Source: Anastrepha obliqua (Eukaryota > Arthropoda > Insecta > Diptera > Tephritidae). Taken from it: 64,000 nucleotides of DNA. Below, one piece after another: positions 47,040 through 56,794 of this stretch; positions within the stretch are counted from its first letter, which is position 1, and every line of letters starts with the position of its first letter. Location: positions 20,434,001 to 20,498,000 of the forward strand of contig NC_072895.1 of the NCBI RefSeq assembly GCF_027943255.1, read 5' to 3'. Under the pieces are notes generated by a model. The model worked only from the letters and a program-made list of their open reading frames with translations, was not told the DNA's origin and did not search any database. Position numbers and translations under genes: made by a program.

Positions 47040-47125
47040 TTCGTTAGGTTAGGTTTGGCAGCCGCATCGCACATAGAGACAACGATGCCACTTAGACCAC
47101 AAAATGGGTCCGTTGTGTGGTAGTT
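47040..47125 (-). mobile_element. LINE 3' UTR scrap
   Basis: The sequence 'ttaggttaggtttggcagcc' followed by 'ccgcatcgcacatagagaca' and 'aaaatgggtccgttgtgtgg' resembles the 3' end at 1137-1215 and 31045-31100: a TTAGG-type tail, then a region with CCACT...GGGTCC. Too short for certainty. Confidence 0.5.
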
Positions 47126-48960
47126 CGTTGCTTTTTAATAACTTTTTTTTGCATAACTTTTTACTAAATAAAAAAAATATTTTGAGTGATGGAAATTTTT
47201 TTTTTTTGTTTTTTATTAACTTTTTACTAAATAAAAAAATTTTTGAATGATGGTAACTTTTTTTTTGCTTTTTACTAAATAAAACAAATACTTCTTTCTA
47301 ACTAAAAAAAAAAAATACTTTTTTCTAAATAAAAAAAATGATTTTGAGTGATAGAATTTTTTTTTTTTGTTTTTGCTCCTGTATAACTTCTTACTAAATA
47401 AAAAAAAATATTTTGAATGTTAGTAACTTTTTTTGCTTTTGAATAACTTTTTCACTAATTGAAAAAAATTATTTTGAGCGATGGAAATTTTTTTTTTGCT
47501 TTTGAAAATTTTTTTACTGAATATAAAAATATTTTGAATGTTGGTAACTTTTTTTTCTTTTGAATAACTAAATAAAAAAATATTTTGGGTGATGAAATTT
47601 TTTTTTTTGTTTTTGAATAACTTTTTTACTAATTAAAAAAAATATTTTCAGTGATGAACATTTTTTTTTTTTTTATTTTTTTTATTAACTTTTTACTGAA
47701 TAAAGAAATATTTTGAATGATGGCAACTTTTTGTTTTGCTTTTGAAAAACTTTTTTACTAAATAAAAAAAAATTATTTTGAGTGATAGAATTTTTTTTTT
47801 ACTTTCGAATAACTTTTCACGAAATAAAAAAATTTTTGAATGAGGTCAACTTTTTTTTGCTTTTGAATAACCTTTTTTCTAAATAAGAAAAAATATTTTG
47901 AGTAATGGAAATTATTTTTTTTTTTTGCTCCTGAATAACTTTTTACTAAATAAAAAAAATATTTTGAATGATCAATTTTTTTTTTGTTTTTGAATAACTT
48001 TTTAACTAAATAAAAAAAAATTATTTTGAGTGATGGAATTTTTTTTTTACTTTCGAATAACTTTTCACGAAATAAAAAAATTTTTGAATGATGTCAACTT
48101 TTTTTTGCTTTTGAATAACCTTTTTTCTAAATAAGAAAAAATATTTTGAGTAATGGAAATTATTTTTTTTTGCTCTTGAATAACTTTTTACTAAATATAT
48201 TAAAAAAAATATTTTGAATGATCAATTTTTTTTTGTTTTTGAATAAGTTTTTTACTAAATAAAAAGAATTATTTTCAGTGATGGACATTTTTTGATTAAC
48301 TTTTTACTAAATAAAGAAATATTTTGAATTATGGTAACTTTTTTTGCTTTTGAATAACTTTTTACTAAATACAAAACAATTTTTTTGAGTGATGGTAATT
48401 TTTTTTTTTTTGTTTTTTTATTTTAAAGAATTTAATCTTACTAAATAAAAAAGTATTTTGAATGATGGCAACTTCTTTTTGCATTTGAATAACTTTTTTA
48501 CTATATAAAAAAATATTTTGTAAATAAATAAAAAAAAATTATTTTGAGTGATGGAATTTTTTTTTGTTTTTGCTCCTGTATAACTTCTTACTAAAAAGAA
48601 AAAGTATTTGGAGGGATGGAAATTTGTTGTTTAGCTTTTGAATAACTTTTTTACTAATTAAAAAAAATTATTTTGAGCGGTGGAAATTTTTCTTTTTTTA
48701 CTTTTGAAAATTTTTTTACTATATATATTAAAAAAATATTTTAAATGATGGCAATTTTTTTGCTTTTGAACAACTTTTTTACTAAATATTATAAAAAAAA
48801 ACTTATTTTGAGGGATGGAAACATTTTTTTTTGTTTGCTCCTGCATAACTTTTTACTAAATAAAAAAATTATTTTCAGTGGTGGAAATTTTTTTTAAATT
48901 TTTTTGATTAACTTTTTACTAAATAAAAAAATATTTTAAATGATCGATTTTTTTTTTATT
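47126..48960. repeat. Tandem array C, ~60-bp unit with 248-bp higher-order repeat
   Basis: About 30 divergent copies of a unit like 'tttttgaataactttttact' followed by 'aaataaaaaaatattttgag' and 'tgatggaaatttttttt'. The landmark 'actttcgaataacttttcac' occurs at 47801 and 48049, so a four-unit block of 248 bp has been duplicated in tandem. No coding potential. Confidence 0.85.
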
Positions 48961-49140
48961 TCTCTCCATTGCTTGTCTGTTTGTATACTGCAATTGCCTA
49001 GCCCACAAATGTCAAATATGTTTGACGTGCTATTTGCAAAAAATATAAATTTTCCGAGGGGGTAATTAATTGTATTTATAATTTTAGCACAGGAACTGAG
49101 TGATTACAAAGTTTTAACGATTTGTTTGCTTTTTATTATT
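48961..49140. repeat. Flank of array C shared with 61.3 kb
   Basis: 'ccattgcttgtctgtttgta' and 'cctagcccacaaatgtcaaa' then '...tgcaaaaaatataaattttcc' and '...gggtaattaatt' match 61345-61460 with substitutions. In both places it directly follows at least one array C unit. Confidence 0.75.
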
Positions 49141-49199
49141 TTTAACCCTTTACCGCACGTGAGCGCATTTATGGTATTGCACTTTTGATTCAATTTCAT

Positions 49200-49480
49200 T
49201 TCGAAATCACGAAGCTTACCTTAGCGCTCAACGTCTTTCTACAGAGCCTTATAAATTTTGCGGGGATACCAAAATCAGACGTAGCGGCGTCGAGGCAGTA
49301 CCTGTTTGTGCTATCGAAAGCAGCTTTGAAATCGGCAAAAAGGCGGTGTGTGTCAAGTTGTCGTTCATGGGTTTTCTCCAGGATTTAGCGTATCGTGAAG
49401 GTCTGGTGAATGGTAGACTAACCAGGCCTGGGGCCGTACTCTGATAAGGTCGAGTCAGTTCTTTGATGATGGGGCACAAA
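49200..49480 (-). mobile_element. RTE-type RT fragment
   Basis: The minus strand reads 'EKTHERQLDTHRLFADFKAA' with 'FDSTNRYCLDAATSDFGIPA' and 'KFIRLCRKTLS' (49385-49215). It aligns with residues around the first catalytic Asp of the 44.8-kb RTE copy (KTHEKQVDTHHLFVDYKAAF). One stop (in 'QTFTIR*ILEK') lies upstream. No other part of the element remains. Confidence 0.8.
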
Positions 49481-49919
49481 ATTGTTGATAGGGGACTTTG
49501 CTCTTGCTGATAGTTGAATTGTCAAAAAAATGATGCCAGTAAAGTCAAGTTTTAAGTTTGATAGATAAGGCAAAGCTCATGTCACCGCCAACAACTCATA
49601 CTCGTTAAAATTGCAACAAACTAGTACAATTGTAATCACTCTCAAACTAGTACGACTCTTTCCATCAAATATCAGTACACAAACTAAACAGAATCTTTCC
49701 TGAGTAATTTGACTTTCCACTGCAGGCAGACGCATTTACATAGACTGATTGAGCGTAGAAGGGGAAATATTGTGTTTACACACATCTTCGGTAATTTATG
49801 TGTGTGCATATGCAGATAGGTGATAGTGTGTGCGTGTTCGCTTAGCCGCATGCACAAATTTATGTACCTATGCATGTATGTCGACATATTGGAAAGCCAT
49901 TTAGGCACAATATCGTTCA
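49481..49919. other. Unassigned pre-insertion flank of the LTR element
   Basis: No gene recognised. It includes TGTGTG/TATG-rich short repeats (49796-49880). Confidence 0.4.
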
Positions 49920-49923
49920 TGCA

Positions 49924-50263
49924 AGTTAAATTTATTTTTGAAAATAAAATAAATTTGTTAAAGTTTTATTTTTATTAGTTTTATTTTTATTAAAATGGAA
50001 CAAGTTTGATTACACTTCAAAATAATTTGTTCTTTACTCTTCAAGGTGACTTTGAAGACTACTTTTAACATTAAAAACTATACTTATTCAATTTATTTTA
50101 ACAGTTAGATTTATACTTAAAATGAAGAGAGAAAGAGTTCCCCATTTACTATTACAACAATTACAACAATTAAATATATAACTTACATAGCTATAATAAT
50201 TATTCCAGTTAGATAATGAAGAGAGCGAGAGCGAAAGGGGAAAGTTACTTATAATATATAACT
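49924..50263 (-). repeat. 3' LTR (340 bp)
   Basis: Identical by eye to 55290-55629. It contains AT-rich sequence with GA-rich parts (gaagagagaaagag, gagagcgagagcg). On the element strand it begins AGTTATATATTATAAG and ends ATTTAACT. Confidence 0.97.
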
Positions 50264-50274
50264 CGCCTCTCCTT
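50264..50274 (-). promoter_or_regulatory. Polypurine tract
   Basis: On the element strand AAGGAGAGGCG sits directly before the 3' LTR, the position where plus-strand DNA priming occurs in LTR elements. Confidence 0.8.
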
Positions 50275-50599
50275 AAAGAATTCGAGTCTCGTCGAATCTT
50301 TTACAAATATAATATACAATCCGAAAATTTAATAGTTTCTTATAGTGATACAGATTTAAATCACACTTAACTAATAACTTGAAATATATTTAAGTTGTTT
50401 AGCGGTTTTTTTTCCAAGATAAATATTAAACTATATTAGCCATAAATATTCATTTCTTATTCTATAGTTTACATTTTAAAAAAATAAATATAGTGTGATT
50501 TAATATAAAAAAAATATTAACGAATAGTTTTCCATGTTTTGCTCTACAAATCCATTTCATTTTTTTTTATTATTATTATTTTTTTTATTTATTTTTATT

Positions 50600-53500
50600 T
50601 TATTTTATAGACTTTAATGGGCGTCTAAATTGTGCAGTGTCTACTTTATTAGGGTTGCTGTGGTGGTATCTGTTAAATCTTTTAGCAGTTTTTTGTCTAA
50701 TTGCAGTAGGATTTTTAATATATAAATTAGATTTTTGTAAATTAAGTGTAATATTTTCTCTTTTAATATTTTCTCTATCAATGGTTTTCTTTTTAATTGC
50801 TTCAGATCTTACCTTAACCTCTTTTAAATTTATGTGTAACTTATTTATAAAATCAATTGGTTTTAATTTAGTCGTGCTGTGAATTGTATTATTATAGAAA
50901 TTAACTGCTTTTAGTACTAATTCTTCAGAGTCATTAATATTTTCAGCGTTTTTTAATATTCTTATATGCTCTAAGAGAGTCGAATGCATTCTTTCTACAT
51001 CTGAATTTCCTGTGTGCGAATTCGGTGTTGTAAAATGAGTTTCTATATTATTTTCTTGACAGAACAGCTTTATAAGTGCATTATTAAATTCATTATCCAT
51101 AATAATTTTATCAGGTTTTCCTAAAAATGCGATTCGCTCTTCGATTTTAGTTTTAATTGTTACCATATTTTTGTCATTTAGTTTATGTGCCGTTCCTAAT
51201 TTCGTAAATTTGTCTATTGTTGTCAAAAAACTAGTCTTTTGTATCTGAAAAATATCTATATGTACTATTTCATTTGGTTTTTCTGGTGTTGGAGTATGTT
51301 GAAATATTTTATTTATTGGTTTTCTGTCATATTTGTTTTCATTACATATTCTGCAGTTATTGCAATATCTATTTATAAATTTTAATAATTTAGGATTATA
51401 ATAATTATCTTTTAATTCTTCGAAATTCTCCTGGATTCCTCTATGGTTACCTTTAATATGAATATCATCAATGATATTCAATAAAGATTCCTCGGATTCA
51501 ATATCACTAGCAACTTTAGTACAATTTATGAAATTTATTTTATTGTTATTAGAAAATAATTCAATTAATTTATTCTGTATTATATTATATTTATTATTGT
51601 CAAGCTCCGAGTATACCCCAATTTTTCCTCTTTTTATTTCACGTCTAAATAAATCATTCAAATAATGAGTATTATTTAAGTCATTCTCAGACACATATAT
51701 TATTTTATATTTTTTAAAAAGTATTTCGGTTTCTTTATTTTTATTTTTAACTATTCTTATTTGCGTCCTATATTTATTAACAATTTTATTTATTCTAAAG
51801 AAATTAATATTTACATTTTCTTCCGTACTATGATTTACTTCAACTCTGCTCAAAAAATCAGCTACCTTATTCTCCTTTCCCTTAATATATTCAATATCGA
51901 GATCAAATTCATCTAATAATATTTTCCATCGGATGATTCTAGAATTGGGCTCTTTAAGTGAATAAAGCCATTTCAAAGGCTGATGATCAGTTTGAACTAG
52001 AAACTTTCGACCAAAAAGGTATGGACGGTAATATTTCACTGACCATACAATGGCTAATAATTCTTTTTCCAGCGTTGAGTAGTTTTTTTCATGTCCATTT
52101 AAAGTCCTACTGGCGTAACTTACTGGTTTGCCATCCTGGCTCAACACCGCGCCAATAGCAGCATTGCTTGCATCCGTGGTCAATACAAATTTTTTATTAA
52201 AGTCTGGATAGCATAATATTGGTGGATTTGTTAAAATTTTCTTCAATTTTTCGAAAGCGTCAATATAAGATTTGTCATTAATATCAATTTTACTATTTTT
52301 TTTTAAATATTTTATTATAGGGCTAGCAACAAAGGAATAGTTCCTAATGAATTTCCGGTAATATCCGGTTAAACCTAAAAACGATTTAATTTCTTTTACT
52401 GACTTTGGTAGCTCCAAGTTTTGTATTATATTAATTTTCTCGGGGTTGGGCTTTATCCCATTATTTGTTATGATATGACCAAGAAAGTTTGTTTCTTTCG
52501 ATAAGAATCTACACTTATCTATTTGAACCTTTAAATTGTAGTCATTCAGTTTATTAAATACCTTTTGCAAGCTTTCTAAGTGTTCGGTTAGCGAGGTTGA
52601 AAAGACTAGTATATCATCCATATAAATTATACAAATTTTATTTATATAATCAGCCAAAATGTAGTTTAGCATTCGCTGAAATGTAGCGGGCGCGTTTTTG
52701 AGACCGAAGGGCATTCGAATGAACTCGAAGTGACCACGGGGCGTTGAAAAAGCCGTTTTCTCAATGTCGCTTTCCTCCATCAAAACCTGATGAAAGCCTT
52801 TCGCAAGGTCCAAGGACGAGAAATATTGCGCCTTACCTAACTTGTCAAATAATGACTCTATATTTGGCAGAGGAAATTTGTCATCCACAGTTATTTCATT
52901 TAGCTTCCTAAAGTCTATAACTAATCGCCATTTCTGCTGGTTCGAATTATCGGACTTCTTTTTAACAATCCACAAAGGGGAATTATAAGGCGATTTGCTG
53001 GGGCGTATTATATTTTCTTTTAACATTTCATTTATTTGCTTTTCTATTTCATTTTCTAAAATCTGTGGATGCCTATAATTCTTGCAGTACACTATTTTAT
53101 TAGAAGTAGTTATTATTTTATGTTTTACACAGGTAGTTGTAGTTAAATTTTGGTTTTTAATATAGAACGTCTTTTTATTTTTATGTAAAAAATTTTCTAA
53201 TAACTTATTTTCTTCCTTATTTAAGTTTGTAGGCATTAAATCTTTGAATTTATCCAGCTCAAATTTTTCTATATAATTAATTTCCTCATAAGAAATGTTA
53301 AATTTATAGTCAATTAGTTTTATTTCATTATTATTTACTTTAAGAGTATTATTTTGAAAATCTATTATAGCTCCAAAGGGCTGTAAAATATTTATTCCTA
53401 TTATGCAATCGAATTTTTTATCAATAAAATTAATTAATTTAACAGACATGGTGCTATTTTTTTCTTTGAATTCATCCGGCACATTTACTATCACTTCATC

Positions 53501-53698
53501 TATAATAATATTATTACCGACCAGAGTATTTAATAAAATTGGTTTTATTAAACTTTTCTTTATTCCTATATTGGAAAAAAAATTATAATCTCCGAGGGTA
53601 GTAGCAGCACCACTATCAATTAGGCATCTTGTTTTTGTATTATTTATAGTTAATATTACTATGGGTAATGATAATTTCGAGGCTGCACAGGAAAATTT
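50600..53698 (-). CDS. pol: Pol of the gypsy element (PR-RT-RNase H-IN), entered by -1 frameshift
   Basis: The frame is open from the slippery site in late gag to the stop at 50600-50602 and has no ATG start of its own at the beginning. Domains in order: aspartic protease 'LIDSGAATTLG' (~53605), RT with 'WRLVIDFRKLNE', 'SSLDLAKGFHQV' and 'IYMDDILVF' (catalytic Asp pair, ~52620), and RNase H from 'LTTDASNAAIGAVLSQDG' with 'TDHQPLKWL'. The integrase has an H-x4-H/C-x2-C zinc site ('HIKGNHRG', 'CNNCRIC'), then Asp in 'VHIDIF', Asp in 'IMDNEF' and Glu in 'SDVERMHS'. No stop or frameshift was seen. It probably encodes functional enzymes for reverse transcription and integration. Confidence 0.95.
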   Translation of the reverse strand, partial: KFSCAASKLSLPIVILTINNTKTRCLIDSGAATTLGDYNFFSNIGIKKSLIKPILLNTLVGNNIIIDEVIVNVPDEFKEKNSTMSVKLINFIDKKFDCIIGINILQPFGAIIDFQNNTLKVNNNEIKLIDYKFNISYEEINYIEKFELDKFKDLMPTNLNKEENKLLENFLHKNKKTFYIKNQNLTTTTCVKHKIITTSNKIVYCKNYRHPQILENEIEKQINEMLKENIIRPSKSPYNSPLWIVKKKSDNSNQQKWRLVIDFRKLNEITVDDKFPLPNIESLFDKLGKAQYFSSLDLAKGFHQVLMEESDIEKTAFSTPRGHFEFIRMPFGLKNAPATFQRMLNYILADYINKICIIYMDDILVFSTSLTEHLESLQKVFNKLNDYNLKVQIDKCRFLSKETNFLGHIITNNGIKPNPEKINIIQNLELPKSVKEIKSFLGLTGYYRKFIRNYSFVASPIIKYLKKNSKIDINDKSYIDAFEKLKKILTNPPILCYPDFNKKFVLTTDASNAAIGAVLSQDGKPVSYASRTLNGHEKNYSTLEKELLAIVWSVKYYRPYLFGRKFLVQTDHQPLKWLYSLKEPNSRIIRWKILLDEFDLDIEYIKGKENKVADFLSRVEVNHSTEENVNINFFRINKIVNKYRTQIRIVKNKNKETEILFKKYKIIYVSENDLNNTHYLNDLFRREIKRGKIGVYSELDNNKYNIIQNKLIELFSNNNKINFINCTKVASDIESEESLLNIIDDIHIKGNHRGIQENFEELKDNYYNPKLLKFINRYCNNCRICNENKYDRKPINKIFQHTPTPEKPNEIVHIDIFQIQKTSFLTTIDKFTKLGTAHKLNDKNMVTIKTKIEERIAFLGKPDKIIMDNEFNNALIKLFCQENNIETHFTTPNSHTGNSDVERMHSTLLEHIRILKNAENINDSEELVLKAVNFYNNTIHSTTKLKPIDFINKLHINLKEVKVRSEAIKKKTIDRENIKRENITLNLQKSNLYIKNPTAIRQKTAKRFNRYHHSNPNKVDTAQFRRPLKSIK

Positions 53699-54639
53699 TC
53701 TGTAACGTGAATTGCATCAATTTCCATTGGTTCTTCATTATTACTTAAATGTCTATTATATGAATTTTGTTGATTTTGTCGTAAATTACTAAAATTTTCT
53801 AAGTCATAATTTTGGGTTTGTTGTTGCTGATTATTTCTGTTAAAAGTGTTAAAAGTTTGCGTTTGAAAATTTCTGAAATTTCTGTTACAATTATTAAAAC
53901 CACCACTATTATTTCTGTTATTACGGCTACTATAATTAGGAAAGGTGCTTGAATTTTGAAATCTTTGAAAACCATTCCTATTTAATGAATTATTTGCATT
54001 TTGAAAGTTATTATTTGGAAAGGTATTGTTATTTCGAAAATCATTATTGTTTTGAAAACTTTTATACGCAAAACTATTCGCTTGTTTATTATTTACTAGT
54101 TTTATATCTTTTAATAAATTATTTTCTAAATAAAATGTATAAGCTATGTTAATAGATCTAATATTATTTTGTAGCAAAAGAGATTTAATACTAATAGGTA
54201 AGTAGTTTACATAAATATCAAAAATTAATTTTTCATTATTTTCAGGTGTATACAAAATGTCAGGTTCTAAGCTATACTTTGTGTTCATTAAACTTAAAAT
54301 TTTACTTAATTTATAATGTAATTCCTCAATGTTTCTAGCTTCTTCGTTTAGAGCGTCACTTCTTAAATTAAAAAAACTTCTTTTTACTCCAAATTCCTCC
54401 TTAAGCTTAACTATTATACCCTCCCATGTAGGGTTAAATAAGGTTTCAACCGCCTTTAACGCCTTACCTTGCAGTCTGTTGCTTAATACTGTTTTTATTG
54501 TCTGTACATGTTCTGCTGGCGTTAGCTGCAACACAGTTGCGACGTCCCTCAGGTAGTTGCTGAGCGTATATTCACTGCTCCCGTTAAATGCAGGCAAGCT
54601 CCTCGCTTCACGCAAGCTCTCAGCTAACGTCAAAGCCAT
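53659..54639 (-). CDS. gag: Gag of the gypsy element, 326 residues
   Basis: The ATG at 54639 gives 'MALTLAESLREARSLPAFNG', the capsid-domain opening typical of 17.6/297-type Gag (an upstream GTG at 54666 extends the open frame but is not needed). Residues 1-190 form the predicted capsid domain, with 'LFNPTWEGIIVKLKEEFGVK' (~residues 80-100). Residues ~195-310 are Asn/Gln/Phe-rich, with no CCHC zinc knuckle. The stop is at 53659-53661. Pol overlaps the last ~40 nt in the -1 frame. The structural protein would form the intracellular particle. Confidence 0.92.
   Translation of the reverse strand: MALTLAESLREARSLPAFNGSSEYTLSNYLRDVATVLQLTPAEHVQTIKTVLSNRLQGKALKAVETLFNPTWEGIIVKLKEEFGVKRSFFNLRSDALNEEARNIEELHYKLSKILSLMNTKYSLEPDILYTPENNEKLIFDIYVNYLPISIKSLLLQNNIRSINIAYTFYLENNLLKDIKLVNNKQANSFAYKSFQNNNDFRNNNTFPNNNFQNANNSLNRNGFQRFQNSSTFPNYSSRNNRNNSGGFNNCNRNFRNFQTQTFNTFNRNNQQQQTQNYDLENFSNLRQNQQNSYNRHLSNNEEPMEIDAIHVTENFPVQPRNYHYP
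53692..53698 (-). promoter_or_regulatory. Slippery heptamer for -1 frameshift
   Basis: On the element strand A-AAT-TTT occurs in the gag frame, 12 codons before the gag stop. Slipping back one base enters an open frame leading directly into the protease DSG motif. The X-XXY-YYZ pattern is the canonical -1 signal. Confidence 0.7.
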
Positions 54640-55273
54640 TGTGATTGTTGTTGTTGTTCTAAGCACACGCTGCTCTGCTGCTTTCTCTAATGATAGCTGG
54701 CTTGCTTTCTCTTTCGTCTTTCACGCCGTTAGCACTGGAATGCACACCGTACACTTTCTTCTCTTTTTCCGTTAACTTTTAACTTCTAGTAATTTCTTTT
54801 CCTTTTTTTTTTGTTTTTTTACGAAGCGAATCTTTTTTCTTGTTTGTCAAAGATTTTGTCCGCTTTAAATATATGTATGTACGGTAGTCATATCAATTTG
54901 GGCAGTAAAATTGCTCACAAATTATGCAAAAATTTGCCGTTTTGCACTCAACTAATAATTTGATATTTTGGTGAGAAAATGCACTTTTCCATTTGTTTTT
55001 ATATTTACAAAAATCTGCAACTAATGCCACCCACCTGCGCTAAGTTCAAATTATTTTCAACGATCATAAATTTGTTAGAACTATTCTTTCGGATTAGTTA
55101 TTACACGAAATATTTTTTTTTAGTTTAGTTTTTAGTTTTTAAGTTTACAAAAATTTCGCTTTTTGCCACACTTTAGTAATGTCCACTTGAATTATTTGCG
55201 GTTCACATCGGTTTCTTGAAAATTTTAAACTTTTCTTTTGCCGATTATCACTGGATATGTTTTAACTAACATA
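54640..55273 (-). other. 5' leader of the LTR element
   Basis: Untranslated region between the primer site and the gag ATG. It should hold the packaging signal. No long open frame. Confidence 0.7.
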
Positions 55274-55290
55274 TCCCATCCTCGTCGCCA
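55274..55290 (-). promoter_or_regulatory. Primer binding site, tRNA-Ser(GCT)
   Basis: The plus strand reads TCCCATCCTCGTCGCCA, which is the 3' end (with CCA) I know for insect tRNA-Ser(GCT). The site overlaps the LTR end by one base. It does not match the tRNA-Ser(CGA) gene at 61.6 kb, whose 3' end is CGGCTGCG. Confidence 0.85.
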
Positions 55291-55629
55291 GTTAAATTTA
55301 TTTTTGAAAATAAAATAAATTTGTTAAAGTTTTATTTTTATTAGTTTTATTTTTATTAAAATGGAACAAGTTTGATTACACTTCAAAATAATTTGTTCTT
55401 TACTCTTCAAGGTGACTTTGAAGACTACTTTTAACATTAAAAACTATACTTATTCAATTTATTTTAACAGTTAGATTTATACTTAAAATGAAGAGAGAAA
55501 GAGTTCCCCATTTACTATTACAACAATTACAACAATTAAATATATAACTTACATAGCTATAATAATTATTCCAGTTAGATAATGAAGAGAGCGAGAGCGA
55601 AAGGGGAAAGTTACTTATAATATATAACT
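55290..55629 (-). repeat. 5' LTR (340 bp)
   Basis: The upstream LTR in the element's own direction. No base difference from 49924-50263 was found on reading through both, implying very recent insertion because LTRs are copied from one template. It should carry the promoter. A TATATA-like run near the start of the LTR (55617-55626) is a weak TATA candidate. Confidence 0.97.
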
Positions 55630-55633
55630 TGCA

Positions 55634-56790
55634 GCCGACTGTGTATATGTACGAGTACGTGCCGATGTTTTCGATATTCCCCTACAGCAATATTGTTGGA
55701 CTTGTTTTTGGTATTTGGCCTCACCATGCCGGCAATGGATGTTAAATCAATTACGGTCCAGCGATAACTCGCATATCCTAAGTGTCATCGACGATGTGCA
55801 GCCAATTTAACGGCTTTTGTGTGCACAGCGACTGCATTCTCTGTCAGTGTTATTATTGACCAAATGCAAATATTTAAGTGATTTACTTGTTGCTATTGCT
55901 GTTGCTATCATTCAAGACTTCGTGTTTGTGGTGAAAGAGAGATTCGCACATACACACATACATAAATATATGCATAGGGGCACGCTGAGAGTTTACAGAC
56001 ATTACAGTTACAGTGAAATTTCGCAAAAACAAAAAAAAACAAGTTTCGCTGTCATTCACACGCCCAATTTTCATTAGCACAAGTTAGCGCCTCGCAGCGG
56101 CCGAAAGTTTGCCAGAAATGTGCGAGTAGGTTGCAGGTTATCCAATTTCTTGTGCAGACAAGCGCATTCTTCAAGTTCTCACTCGCATTTGCATTCAATT
56201 AAAAGTTTTTAAGCAAAAGTCTCGCCGCGTCACATGCACTGGTGATGCCGACTCGGTCACTTTTTGTTTAATTATTAAATGTATTAGCGCAAAGTTTGAG
56301 GTATTTGGCAATTGGAATTCGACAAAAATTTACTAAAATAATATATAAAAGGAAAAATTAGAAGGAATGCTGGTAGGAGGACTGTATTCAAAGAGAGTAT
56401 TCATGGGAAGTTCGAAAATTTTACGCCGGCTTTCAGAAGGTTTGTAAACACTCGGCGATTGATGTCTACAACACATGCACAGACAGAATAGTTGAATATA
56501 TTTTTTTTTTTTAATGATAGTCTGCTCTTAAATTTATATCAACTCTTCACCGAACGAATTCTGAACTGTTTGTGTAGAAGCGTTAGTGAGGCTGACTCGT
56601 TGCACTGCCGCAGAGAGAGAAGAGCGAGGAAAGTTGATGAGCGAAGAGATATGTTCTTTGTGAAAAGAGGGGTAAAAAGACATGAATGCACAGAACCTAA
56701 AAAGCAGACGGTTGGGGAAAATTTGCGAAAAATCTACAGTCTTCACACAGTTTCTAACGGAGTACTAACGGAGAAATACCGCAGTGGGAA
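55634..56790. other. Unassigned stretch
   Basis: Flank right of the LTR element. Open frames at 55817-56077 and 56492-56794 have no motif. Confidence 0.4.
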
Positions 56791-56794
56791 GTAA

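Larger units (their letters stand above)
49924..55629 (-). mobile_element. Complete Ty3/gypsy LTR retrotransposon (17.6/297-like), 5,706 bp
   Basis: Two 340-bp LTRs that I read as identical bound the element. TGCA duplications lie at 49920-49923 and 55630-55633. LTR ends are agttaaat...ataact. On the minus strand the order is 5' LTR, tRNA-Ser primer site, ~600-bp leader, gag, pol (protease, RT, RNase H, integrase), ~320-bp 3' region, polypurine tract, 3' LTR. There is no env frame between pol and the 3' LTR. Everything needed for non-infectious retrotransposition appears present and the long frames are unbroken. The 4-bp duplication, AGT..ACT termini and tRNA-Ser priming fit the 17.6/297 branch of insect gypsy elements. 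Confidence 0.97.

Noticed and set aside
47126..48960. CRISPR-like regular repeats
   Set aside because: Units are head-to-tail AT-rich repeats without unique spacers, in a eukaryotic genome. The same applies to arrays at 1-2.4 kb and 12-13.4 kb.
50264..50599. Hidden env gene after pol
   Set aside because: Only about 320 bp, with no open frame of useful length on the element strand.
54640..54666. Gag start at 54666
   Set aside because: That codon is GTG; the first ATG (54639) begins the recognisable Gag N-terminus.
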